Positions 7,284-12,686 of a DNA stretch of 14,791 nt are shown piece after piece (position 1 is the first letter of the stretch; each line of letters opens with the position of its first letter). The position numbers were made by a program, and so were the translations under genes. This DNA is from Treponema sp. Its GTDB lineage: Bacteria > Spirochaetota > Spirochaetia > Treponematales > Breznakiellaceae. The stretch covers positions 1 through 14,791 of the forward strand of contig JAITQR010000304.1 in the NCBI GenBank assembly GCA_031288815.1, written 5' to 3'. The notes beneath the pieces are model-generated. The model did no database searches. It worked only from the letters and a program-made list of their open reading frames with translations, and was not told the DNA's origin.

Positions 7284-7315
7284 GTCTGGCCGCCATGGGA
7301 GACAACACACGTCCC

Positions 7316-8287
7316 TCAAGGCGGGGTTGTTGATTCAGCAAAACAAGTGTTTTTTACTTTCCATTTTTCAAGGGCAATGCCAACCCACCAGCTGTATATT
7401 CCCAATGTTATAACCGACAATAAGACCCATAGAATCCAATGTCCAAACAAATTTATTGCCTTCCCGGTAAATTTTAACCGACGCCCGTTTATTACCGTGT
7501 GGTTGATTTTCCAGCCATATATCATACATAAAGCCCAGGGAAAACAAATTCCCAGCGTAAATATCGTCACCAGGGAACCCAATATGCTCCAGCCAATAAG
7601 TTGTAATAATCCGCCGTCAAATTTAGATTCCGGTAATGCTTCGGCCGGCAATGCCCCGGTGGAAACCATTTCAACAGGAACCGAACTTTGGCTTATTTCA
7701 GGGCCGGCGTATTCAACGGCATAGAGCGGAATATCTATTTTTAGGCCTTTATGACAGGCAAATACCAGTAAAAATCCGACAGCCCCGATAAGTAAACAGT
7801 TAATGATTATTGACGGAGGCTGTATTTTTAAATAACCAGAAATAAACGATATATTTCCGCGAACTCTGATAACGGTAATAATAATATTAATTATTCGGAC
7901 AACAATATACAAACCGGCCGCGGATAGAGAAAAAAGCCCTAAATCACCGATAGCGTTGTTAGAATAAGGTTTAATGGATCTGTTTTCAAATATTTTGCCG
8001 ATTATAAACCCGTAAAGGCCGATCAATAACAGGCTTGGCAAAATAACCGGTATAAACCGCGGGGAAACTCCCTGGGCGATATTCCCTATGAGTGAACCGA
8101 ATAAACCAACAGCGCCGCCAACAATAGCGCCAAATATCAACGCCAAAGCCGCGATTATCGCATAAGAAACAGTCAAGCCGGAAAAATATTCTCCCACAGG
8201 AGATTGAATCCGTAAAAGCCTCGTTAACAAAAACGTTAAAATTGCCCCGGCGGCAATTACGATAGCTTTAACTTGCGCTTTGCTCAT
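7316..8287 (-). CDS. Membrane protein: ECF S-component-like N-terminus fused to DUF898 C-terminus
   Basis: A polytopic membrane protein of 323 residues. Residues 1-185 contain about five hydrophobic helices with a Gly-rich segment (FGAIVGGAVGLFGSLIGNIA, 52-71) that resembles the S components of energy-coupling-factor vitamin transporters. A hydrophilic Pro/Glu/Ser linker (about 190-220) follows. Residues 222-315 match DUF898 (YjgN-like): two copies of a helix ending in TLGI (TIFTLGICFPW and SVITLGIYSWW) around INGRRLKFTGKA. Start is the ATG at 8287, six bases after AAGGAG. The gene is visibly AT-rich (two 60-base lines near 7801-7920 are 30-33% GC, while neighbours are near 60%), suggesting recent acquisition. 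No ECF ATPase or T component is nearby, so transport is uncertain. The ECF call is by resemblance only; DUF898 is firmer. Confidence 0.68.
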   Translation of the reverse strand: MSKAQVKAIVIAAGAILTFLLTRLLRIQSPVGEYFSGLTVSYAIIAALALIFGAIVGGAVGLFGSLIGNIAQGVSPRFIPVILPSLLLIGLYGFIIGKIFENRSIKPYSNNAIGDLGLFSLSAAGLYIVVRIINIIITVIRVRGNISFISGYLKIQPPSIIINCLLIGAVGFLLVFACHKGLKIDIPLYAVEYAGPEISQSSVPVEMVSTGALPAEALPESKFDGGLLQLIGWSILGSLVTIFTLGICFPWALCMIYGWKINHTVINGRRLKFTGKAINLFGHWILWVLLSVITLGIYSWWVGIALEKWKVKNTCFAESTTPP

Positions 8288-8305
8288 ATCCCGCTCCTTC
8301 CGCTG

Positions 8306-8347
8306 AAAAATTTAAAAGTTGTTGGGAAACTTCAGTCTCCCAACAAC
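8306..8347 (-). terminator. Intrinsic terminator / possible attenuator before the DUF898 fusion gene
   Basis: On the minus strand a perfect 10-bp stem, GTTGTTGGGA (8347-8338) / TCCCAACAAC (8327-8318), with a 10-base loop, is followed by TTTTAAATTTTT (8317-8306). It can end the barrel-lipoprotein operon. It is only about 20 bases before the ATG at 8287, so any transcript of the DUF898 fusion gene that starts upstream must pass through it. A second copy of CTTGTTGTTG, part of the stem, occurs at 8429-8420. Confidence 0.8.
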
Positions 8348-8467
8348 AAGCCCCTGGAAATTATTAGACGTATCCTGCCCTGTTCCCGGAAGCGTCCATG
8401 GCTCTTCTCCTGACAGCGACAACAACAAGGGTGGAGACGCCGCGCCGCCTCCGCCGGGATCGGGCAT
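8312..8467 (-). CDS. Doubtful 51-codon ORF in frame after the lipoprotein stop
   Basis: An ATG at 8467 opens 51 codons in the same frame as the lipoprotein gene, five codons beyond its TAA, and closes inside the terminator. It begins MPDPGGGGAASPP and ends GRLKFPNNF. There is no ribosome binding site. It may be chance, or the remains of a longer C-terminus of the lipoprotein. The rest of 8288-8479 holds only the terminator. Confidence 0.15.
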   Translation of the reverse strand: MPDPGGGGAASPPLLLSLSGEEPWTLPGTGQDTSNNFQGLVVGRLKFPNNF

Positions 8468-8479
8468 GTGTGTTATCCG

Positions 8480-8851
8480 TTACTGTAATTCGTCGATGAA
8501 AGCGTTTATGACGTCAATCGTCTCCCTTGCGGTTCTACCGCTCCAATAGGATTCGTTTATAAAAGAAAACGCAGTAATCTTAAACGCTTCTACGCCGTTC
8601 TTTACGCCAGTGTTTGCCGACCCGGGATGGGCCTCGCAATAGGCGATGATCTCGTCCAGCTTGTCGGCCGCCTCGTCATAGCTGGCGTCGCTGGAGAGTC
8701 TGGCGGGCTTCCCGCCTCCACCGCTGCCTCCGCTTCCGCTACCCATACCTCCATGGCCGGGGTCGACAAAAGTCCCGCCGCTGCACGCGGCAAGGGACGC
8801 CAAAACCGTAATCAACAGGACTGCCTTAAGCGCTATGGCAATTTGTTTCAT
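8480..8851 (-). CDS. Small predicted lipoprotein with Gly/Ser linker
   Basis: A 123-residue exported protein. Residues 1-23 are a lipoprotein signal, MKQIAIALKAVLL followed by a lipobox LASLAAC with Cys23 as the lipidation site. The mature N-terminus is a flexible Gly/Ser tether (HGGMGSGSGGSGGGG, about 33-47), then a compact helical domain with one cysteine (C73, in AYCEAH) to the end. The ATG at 8851 follows GGGGAG at eight bases. The gene begins 13 bases after the stop of the barrel protein gene and shares its promoter at 9670-9698. I do not recognise the domain. The tether suggests a globular head held away from the membrane, perhaps interacting with the barrel partner; that is inference from context. 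Confidence 0.7.
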   Translation of the reverse strand: MKQIAIALKAVLLITVLASLAACSGGTFVDPGHGGMGSGSGGSGGGGKPARLSSDASYDEAADKLDEIIAYCEAHPGSANTGVKNGVEAFKITAFSFINESYWSGRTARETIDVINAFIDELQ

Positions 8852-8864
8852 TTTCGTAGCTCCC

Positions 8865-9461
8865 CTAAAAACTGCCGCCGATGCTCAGGCCCGGCTGCCA
8901 GCCTTGGGGCGTGGGGACGGAGGCCAAGCTTGGCGTCTTCGCGTAGACAAAAGCCATGGACGGCTCAAGGAAGAATTTTGGGGTGAACATCAGCTTGTAA
9001 CCCGCCTTGAGGGAGATGGTGAGTCCGGTAAAGCCGCCTTTTTCCGAATCGGTTTCTCCGTCCCACGAGAACACGTTGAAGCCCAGGCCCGCGTCGATAA
9101 AGAGCTTGTCCAGGCCCGAGGATAGGGGATACCAGCGCCCGTGCGCGGCAAGGCCGAAATAGAAGATGTCGGTCTTTGAGGCTTCGCCGAAATAGAGATC
9201 CGCGGCGGCGCCCACGGTGAAATGGGGGCGTATCAGGTACTCGAAATTCGACGCAAGGGCGAACAGCGAGTTATCCATGTCGTTGTCCGACCAGATAATA
9301 CCCTTGACCAGGGGAAACAGGTCCAGGCTTACGGCTGTTTTCGCCGTGTCCGTGGCGGCTTGCCCCGCCGGCGCCCCAGTCTGCGGGGCCTCCTCTTGCG
9401 CGCACAGGACACCGGTGACGGCTGCCAGCGCCAGCAGCCCCAACAGGATTCTCTTAGTCAT
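8865..9461 (-). CDS. Predicted outer-membrane beta-barrel protein
   Basis: A protein of 198 residues exported by the signal peptide MTKRILLGLLALAAVTGVLCA, cleaved before QEEAPQ. A short Ala/Gln/Thr-rich spacer follows (to about 40), then alternating strands with aromatic ends: VSLDLFPLVKGIIW, FTVGAAADLYFG, FYFGLAAHGRWYP, FIDAGLGFNVFSW, LTISLKAGYKLMF. The C-terminal residue is Phe (SIGGSF), the classic signal for Bam-mediated insertion. The size fits an eight-stranded OmpW/OmpX/OmpA-type barrel. The ATG at 9461 follows AAGGAGC at nine bases; an in-frame extension of 35 codons upstream lacks both ribosome site and signal peptide logic. It heads a two-gene operon with the small lipoprotein and has a roughly 200-base leader. 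Confidence 0.75.
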   Translation of the reverse strand: MTKRILLGLLALAAVTGVLCAQEEAPQTGAPAGQAATDTAKTAVSLDLFPLVKGIIWSDNDMDNSLFALASNFEYLIRPHFTVGAAADLYFGEASKTDIFYFGLAAHGRWYPLSSGLDKLFIDAGLGFNVFSWDGETDSEKGGFTGLTISLKAGYKLMFTPKFFLEPSMAFVYAKTPSLASVPTPQGWQPGLSIGGSF

Positions 9462-9570
9462 GGTTACAGCTCCTTGAGGCTTGACCTTTTCAAACCTCCC
9501 TTTTTGATGTACCCGTCCGAAAGGACAAGGTTTCCCCACCGCCGGAAAAAGAAACAGGACTATCAAAAAG

Positions 9571-9596
9571 CCGGTTTACTCCCATACGGGAACCGG
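9571..9596 (-). promoter_or_regulatory. Stem-loop in the long leader of the barrel-lipoprotein operon
   Basis: CCGGTT (9571-9576) pairs with AACCGG (9591-9596), and inside it CCC (9581-9583) pairs with GGG (9588-9590) around the loop ATAC, leaving a 4-base bulge on one side. It lies in the middle of the predicted leader (about 9663 to 9462), which otherwise has no ORF that I can support. Confidence 0.4.
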
Positions 9597-9663
9597 CCGG
9601 TTTGTCAGGCTTTCCCGCAATCCCCACCCAAAAATCGGAAGGAACCACAAGATAAGAGTCTTA

Positions 9664-9692
9664 ATGATACTTATAATATACTATATGATACT
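9664..9692. promoter_or_regulatory. Direct repeats ATGATACT, candidate operator
   Basis: Two exact copies of ATGATACT (9664-9671 and 9685-9692) are 21 bp apart start to start, about two helical turns, so they face the same side of the DNA. One overlaps the -10 and start point of the minus-strand promoter, the other sits in its spacer beside the -35. A related inverted copy (AGTTATCAT, 9711-9719) lies near the divergent regulator gene. Confidence 0.5.
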
Positions 9693-9698
9693 GGTCAA
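9670..9698 (-). promoter_or_regulatory. Strong sigma-70 promoter of the barrel-lipoprotein operon
   Basis: On the minus strand TTGACC (9698-9693), 17 bases, TATAAG (9675-9670): five of six matches in each hexamer with ideal spacing. Transcription would begin near 9663, about 200 bases before the ATG at 9461. Confidence 0.7.
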
Positions 9699-9732
9699 TA
9701 TCTTTGGAGCAGTTATCATTTCTTTATAGGCT

Positions 9733-10101
9733 ATGGAAACTGCGGAACTGAACATCCGGGACATATTGGCAAGCAACATAAAGGAAAACCGCCGGAAACA
9801 CGGTTTTTCGCAGGAAAAACTGGCCGAAAAAGCCGGAATTTCCACGCCCTTTGTCGCCATGATAGAGGTTTCCCGCAAATTCCCAACCCCGGAGGTACTG
9901 GATCGGATCGCCGGGGCCTTGAATATCAAGACCCATCAGCTCTTCGCCGTGCCGGTTTCTCCCGAAGACGCAATGGAACGGCTGCATGATACCCTGGCGG
10001 CTAATCTGGAGCGGCTCATCGGCGAGGCGGTGAAAAAGGCCGTCACGGAAAACTGCTTATACGGGCCCCCTGCCGGGTCAAAATCACCAACCCTGTCCTA
10101 A
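9733..10101 (+). CDS. XRE-family helix-turn-helix transcriptional regulator
   Basis: A 122-residue DNA-binding protein. Residues 12-66 form a Cro/CI (XRE) helix-turn-helix domain: IKENRRKHGFSQEKLAEKAG carries helices 1-2, ISTPFVAMIEVSRKFPTPEV the recognition helix and turn, and LDRIAGALNIK the closing helices. The remaining tail (about 75-105) is an amphipathic helix that could mediate dimerisation; no metabolite or peptidase domain is attached. The ATG at 9733 is fixed by an in-frame stop at 9727-9729, but the site before it is poor (TAGG two bases away, GGAG 24 bases away). It is transcribed divergently from the barrel-lipoprotein operon, with the ATGATACT repeats between them, so it is the natural candidate repressor of that operon and perhaps of itself. 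That assignment rests on arrangement only. Confidence 0.88.
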   Translation: METAELNIRDILASNIKENRRKHGFSQEKLAEKAGISTPFVAMIEVSRKFPTPEVLDRIAGALNIKTHQLFAVPVSPEDAMERLHDTLAANLERLIGEAVKKAVTENCLYGPPAGSKSPTLS

Positions 10102-10361
10102 AGCTCCCCCGCGTAAATGGGCTCTTGGGTATTAAACCCTTCGCTACGAATAACCCGCCACGTTTTCCTCCGGTTCCGGTACACTACGGCTTCGGACTTT
10201 TCTAGTATCCAGACACTATTGTAACAGTGGCTAAAGTATTCTATGCCAGGGGAACTAGAAACAGGGGAGGGATCTATGGCGAAGAAATACAAGGTAACAC
10301 CACAGAGGATGAACAAGCTCACCTGCATGAAATCATGAACAAGGGGAAACATGGCGCCCAA
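10098..10361 (-). CDS. Doubtful 87-codon ORF downstream of the XRE gene
   Basis: An ORF whose stop overlaps the stop of the XRE gene tail to tail. The first half (MQVSLFILCGVTLYFFAIDP) is hydrophobic, and the second half (near residues 50-87) has a basic, protein-like composition (YRNRRKTWRVIRSEGF). No ribosome binding site precedes any of its Met codons, and its 5' half is antisense to a short plus-strand ORF that does have one. It may be a remnant or a dispersed sequence instead of a working gene. Confidence 0.25.
   Translation of the reverse strand: MGAMFPLVHDFMQVSLFILCGVTLYFFAIDPSPVSSSPGIEYFSHCYNSVWILEKSEAVVYRNRRKTWRVIRSEGFNTQEPIYAGEL
10214..10229. promoter_or_regulatory. 16-bp near-palindrome, operator-like
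   Basis: CACTATTGTAACAGTG is a dyad with six complementary pairs out of eight. It is itself flanked by an 8-bp inverted repeat, TTTCTAGT (10199-10206) and ACTAGAAA (10254-10261), and lies 47 bases before the short ORF at 10276. A protein-binding site is possible but unproven. Confidence 0.3.
10276..10338 (+). CDS. Very short ORF (20 aa) with good ribosome site
   Basis: MAKKYKVTPQRMNKLTCMKS then TGA. GGGAGGG lies five bases before the ATG, which makes the start look used. The same frame continues after the TGA through four codons to the ATG at 10351, so this may be the first piece of a gene interrupted by an in-frame stop. No family recognised. Confidence 0.3.
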   Translation: MAKKYKVTPQRMNKLTCMKS

Positions 10362-10476
10362 AAACGCAACCGGGGAGATCTGCCGCGTATGCCGGGAGTT
10401 CCGCCCTGGGAGGCCGATTCCGAAGCCTCGCCCAGCGGTTTTGCAGTTCCCGGTACAGGGTCAGCCCCTGTCTTAA
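10351..10476 (+). CDS. Short ORF (41 aa), CxxC-containing
   Basis: The ATG follows AAGGGG by four bases and is in frame with the preceding 20-aa ORF. The product starts MAPKNATGEICRVCREF and ends in a Pro-rich tail; C11 and C14 make a C-x2-C pair that could bind metal, but no second pair exists in the piece. It could be the rest of an interrupted small protein. Function unknown. Confidence 0.3.
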   Translation: MAPKNATGEICRVCREFRPGRPIPKPRPAVLQFPVQGQPLS

Positions 10477-10650
10477 GGGCAGACGAAAATGGGCGAGAAC
10501 GGGGGAAGCTCCTCCCCGGCGATAAAGGCGGCCCCGGCGCTCAGCTTCCCATAGCCCCTTCTCCGGGCCAACAATAGGGGTGTACCGGGCGCGGCTTGAT
10601 CGGTACGCCTCCTGTCCCTCTCCGGAAGGGACAAGTGGGCCCTTAAGAAG
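10477..10650. other. Intergenic stretch with hairpins
   Basis: No gene is supported here. Two stem-loops are visible: GTACCG (10582-10587) / CGGTAC (10601-10606) and TGTCCCT (10613-10619) / AGGGACA (10627-10633). The second lies 18 bases beyond the stop of the minus-strand nuclease gene and could be its mRNA end, but no T-run follows on either strand. Confidence 0.4.
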
Positions 10651-11110
10651 TCACCATTCCCGGACCTTGAAACCTTCCGGCAACTCGGCCAGGGCAATTG
10701 ATTTCCCGCTGGGAACCAGCACGTACAGCCCTTTCTTAAACGCGTACTTCAGGACGTTTTCATCGACAATTCCCCCGGCTACCGCCCCCACCAGCTTCCG
10801 CTTGTCCTTCCGCTTATCCAGATATCCCCGTATCTTTTCTATCCTCACCAAATGCTCATCTATGTCTTCCACCGTCAGGTTCGTCTTTACCTCCACCGGC
10901 ATCGCGTACTCGCCGTTTTCGAGAAACAGATCCACCTGCGCCAGTATCCTGTTGTTTTCGATAAGCTCGCAGGGGCCGCCCTTGGTAAAAACATAGCCCG
11001 CGGCGTTGAACTTCTCCCAGAGCTTTGCGGTCCATCTTTTCCATCCATTTGCCCAGGGAATTATTTACCCCGCCGATGTTTTTCGACAGCCGCTTTACGA
11101 TACGCCGCGT

Positions 11111-11176
11111 TTCTTCCCACTCCCGATCGATTCGCTTCCGCGCTTCTTCCCGCTCCCGATCGATTCGCTTCCACGT
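11111..11176 (-). repeat. 33-bp tandem repeat, two copies, in the nuclease coiled coil
   Basis: Copies at 11111-11143 and 11144-11176 differ at three positions. Each encodes 11 residues (RIDREREEARK and RIDREWEETRR), the length of a coiled-coil hendecad, so unit gain or loss would lengthen or shorten the coil without breaking frame. Confidence 0.85.
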
Positions 11177-11178
11177 TT

Positions 11179-11286
11179 CCTCGATCCGCCGGGAGACCTC
11201 CGCCTCCCGCAAGTTGGCGTTCCTCGACATTTCCTCGATCCGCTGGGAGACCTCCGCTTCCCGCAGGTTGGCGTTCCTCGACATTT
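11179..11286 (-). repeat. 54-bp tandem repeat, two copies plus a partial third
   Basis: Copies at 11179-11232 and 11233-11286 differ at three positions; a third begins at 11287 and matches for 14 bases before diverging. Each encodes 18 residues containing EEMSRNANLREAEVS, equal to a heptad plus a hendecad. It lies in the 5' part of the broken nuclease gene. Confidence 0.88.
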
Positions 11287-11405
11287 CCTCGATCCGCCGG
11301 CCGCTTTCCTGAAACATTGCCCAGACTTTTTCGAAGGTTAAACCTTTCGCCGCCTCTGCGGCCTCTTCCGCTGACATCATCACGCCGTACCTCCTAGCTA
11401 TTTTT

Positions 11406-11434
11406 ACTATACAAGGATTATGTAAATCCGTCAA
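11406..11434 (-). promoter_or_regulatory. Strong sigma-70 promoter of the nuclease-like gene
   Basis: On the minus strand TTGACG (11434-11429), 17 bases, TATAGT (11411-11406), each five of six. Start would be near 11399, leaving a leader of about 18 bases with TAGGAGG. An intact promoter argues that the frameshift is young or not inactivating. Confidence 0.72.
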
Positions 11435-11446
11435 GGACCTTCTGTC

Positions 11447-11475
11447 TTGTAAAGTCCCCTGTCTTCGGATATATC
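11447..11475 (+). promoter_or_regulatory. Probable promoter of the DUF362 gene
   Basis: TTGTAA (11447-11452), 17 bases, TATATC (11470-11475), divergent from the nuclease promoter only 13 bases away. The -10 is four of six. GAGAGAGG precedes the ATG at 11508. Confidence 0.45.
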
Positions 11476-11507
11476 ATATTCCATACCTTAAAGAGAGAGG
11501 CTAAAGA

Positions 11508-12638
11508 ATGGAAACTGCAAAGGTTTACTTTACGGACATGCGCTGCGTGGTTGGGGAGAGCCTTCTGGTTAAACTGGACCGGCTCATCGACAAGGCAGGC
11601 ATTGGCAAAATTGATTTTAAACAGAAATATGTGGCTATCAAGATCCACTTCGGGGAGCCGGGGAACCTGGCCTTTCTGCGTCCCAATTTTGCCAAGGTGG
11701 TGGCGGATAGGATCAAGGCGCTGGGGGGTATGCCTTTTCTGACCGACTGCAACACCCTCTACGTGGGGAGGCGGAACAACGCCCTTGTTCACATGGACGC
11801 GGCTTTCGAGAACGGCTATACCCCCTTTTCCACGGGGGTACAGAACATCATCGCCGACGGGCTCCGGGGCACCGACGACGTGGAAGTGCTGGTTAAGGGC
11901 GGGGAGTACTGCAAGACGGCCTATATCGGCCGGGCTATCATGGACGCGGATATCCTTATCTCCCTGAACCACTTCAAGGGCCACGAGAACACCGGTTTCG
12001 GCGGGGCCCTTAAAAACATCGGCATGGGTTCCGGCAGCCGGGCGGGAAAGATGGCCATGCACAACGACGGGAAGCCCCAGGTGAACAAGGCCGGCTGTAT
12101 CGGATGCGGGATCTGCCTTCGTTTCTGCGCCCACGGGGCCATTGAATTCGGGCCGGACAAAAAGGCCCGGATCAACCAGGACAAATGCGTGGGCTGCGGC
12201 CGCTGTATCGGGGCCTGCAGCAAAGACGCCATCGAAAACGACTGGGGTTCCAGCAATCCGGCGCTGAACCGCAAGATCGCCGAGTACAGCAAGGCGGTAC
12301 TGGAGGGGAGACCGAATTTCCACATAAACGTGGTGAACCAGGTATCCCCCTACTGCGACTGCCACGGGGAAAGCGACGCGGCGGTGGTGCCGGACATCGG
12401 CATCTTCGCCGGTTTCGATCCGGTAGCCCTGGATCAGGCCTGCATCGACGCGGTAAACGCCGCTCCCGGTATAAAGACCAGTATCATCGGGGAGCGGGAG
12501 GAGACCCGCAAGGATGAAAAGGGCCATCAGGATCATTTTATCAATATCCACCCCACCACCGACTGGCGCGGCCAGATTGCCCACGCGGAAAAGATCGGTC
12601 TGGGTGTTGGCAAATATGAACTAATCACCGTAAAATAG
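11508..12638 (+). CDS. DUF362 domain protein with two [4Fe-4S] ferredoxin motifs
   Basis: A cytoplasmic iron-sulfur protein of 376 residues. Residues 5-190 form the DUF362 domain (YVAIKIHFGEPGNLAFLRP near 41-59, then DADILISLNHFKGHENTGFG near 147-166, then the Gly/Ser-rich ALKNIGMGSGSRAGK). Two ferredoxin-type cluster motifs follow: CIGCGICLRFC (C197, C200, C203, C207) and CVGCGRCIGAC (C227, C230, C233, C237). The DUF362 domain resumes after them with a CDCHGE pair (C283, C285) and FDPVALDQACID. The ATG at 11508 follows GAGAGAGG by seven bases. Domain order is standard for anaerobic DUF362 ferredoxins; the reaction is not established. It is followed 48 bases later by the cysteine-rich small gene, probably on the same transcript. 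Confidence 0.92.
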   Translation: METAKVYFTDMRCVVGESLLVKLDRLIDKAGIGKIDFKQKYVAIKIHFGEPGNLAFLRPNFAKVVADRIKALGGMPFLTDCNTLYVGRRNNALVHMDAAFENGYTPFSTGVQNIIADGLRGTDDVEVLVKGGEYCKTAYIGRAIMDADILISLNHFKGHENTGFGGALKNIGMGSGSRAGKMAMHNDGKPQVNKAGCIGCGICLRFCAHGAIEFGPDKKARINQDKCVGCGRCIGACSKDAIENDWGSSNPALNRKIAEYSKAVLEGRPNFHINVVNQVSPYCDCHGESDAAVVPDIGIFAGFDPVALDQACIDAVNAAPGIKTSIIGEREETRKDEKGHQDHFINIHPTTDWRGQIAHAEKIGLGVGKYELITVK

Positions 12639-12686
12639 GAGCGTATTTTCAAAGTCTTTAATACCCTGAATGGAGAGGAGAAGATC

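Larger units (their letters stand above)
10651..11380 (-). pseudogene. Coiled-coil PD-(D/E)XK nuclease-like gene, frameshifted
   Basis: With one base removed this would encode about 242 residues. The first part (from MMSAEEAAEAAKGL, ATG at 11380, after TAGGAGG) is a long Arg/Glu-rich coiled coil with repeated units; a GTG at 11383 is an equally placed start. It runs into SKNIGGVNNSLGKWMEKM and is then out of frame. The second frame continues naturally with TAKLWEKFNAAGYVFTKGGP, LAQVDLFLENG and MPVEVKTNLTVEDI to the stop at 10651. D of VDLF and E-x-K of VEVK fit the PD-(D/E)XK nuclease core; the layout matches DUF3782-like proteins that are multicopy in termite-gut treponemes. Deleting one G of the ATGGACC run (plus-strand C11032-C11033) restores the frame, giving EKMTAKLWEKF. 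The promoter, ribosome site and active-site residues are intact, so the break is recent, a sequencing error, or programmed. Confidence 0.72.

Noticed and set aside
10276..10476. TGA at 10336 considered as a selenocysteine codon
   Set aside because: No convincing hairpin with the position of a bacterial SECIS element follows the TGA, and the downstream ORF has its own ribosome site; kept only as an interrupted ORF.
10227..10577. 116-codon plus-strand ORF from a GTG
   Set aside because: No ribosome site before the GTG and biased composition; the better signals in this stretch belong to a different frame (ATG at 10276 and 10351).
10473..10697. 74-codon minus-strand ORF past the nuclease gene
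   Set aside because: It overlaps the end of the nuclease reading frame, has no start signal and Arg/Pro-biased composition.
11111..11297. Repeat cluster considered as a CRISPR array
   Set aside because: Units are directly adjacent with no unique spacers, have two different lengths, and are in frame within a coiled-coil coding region.
11418..12584. 388-codon ORF on the minus strand opposite the DUF362 gene
   Set aside because: The plus strand carries two perfect ferredoxin motifs and a ribosome site; the antisense reading has neither family match nor start signal.
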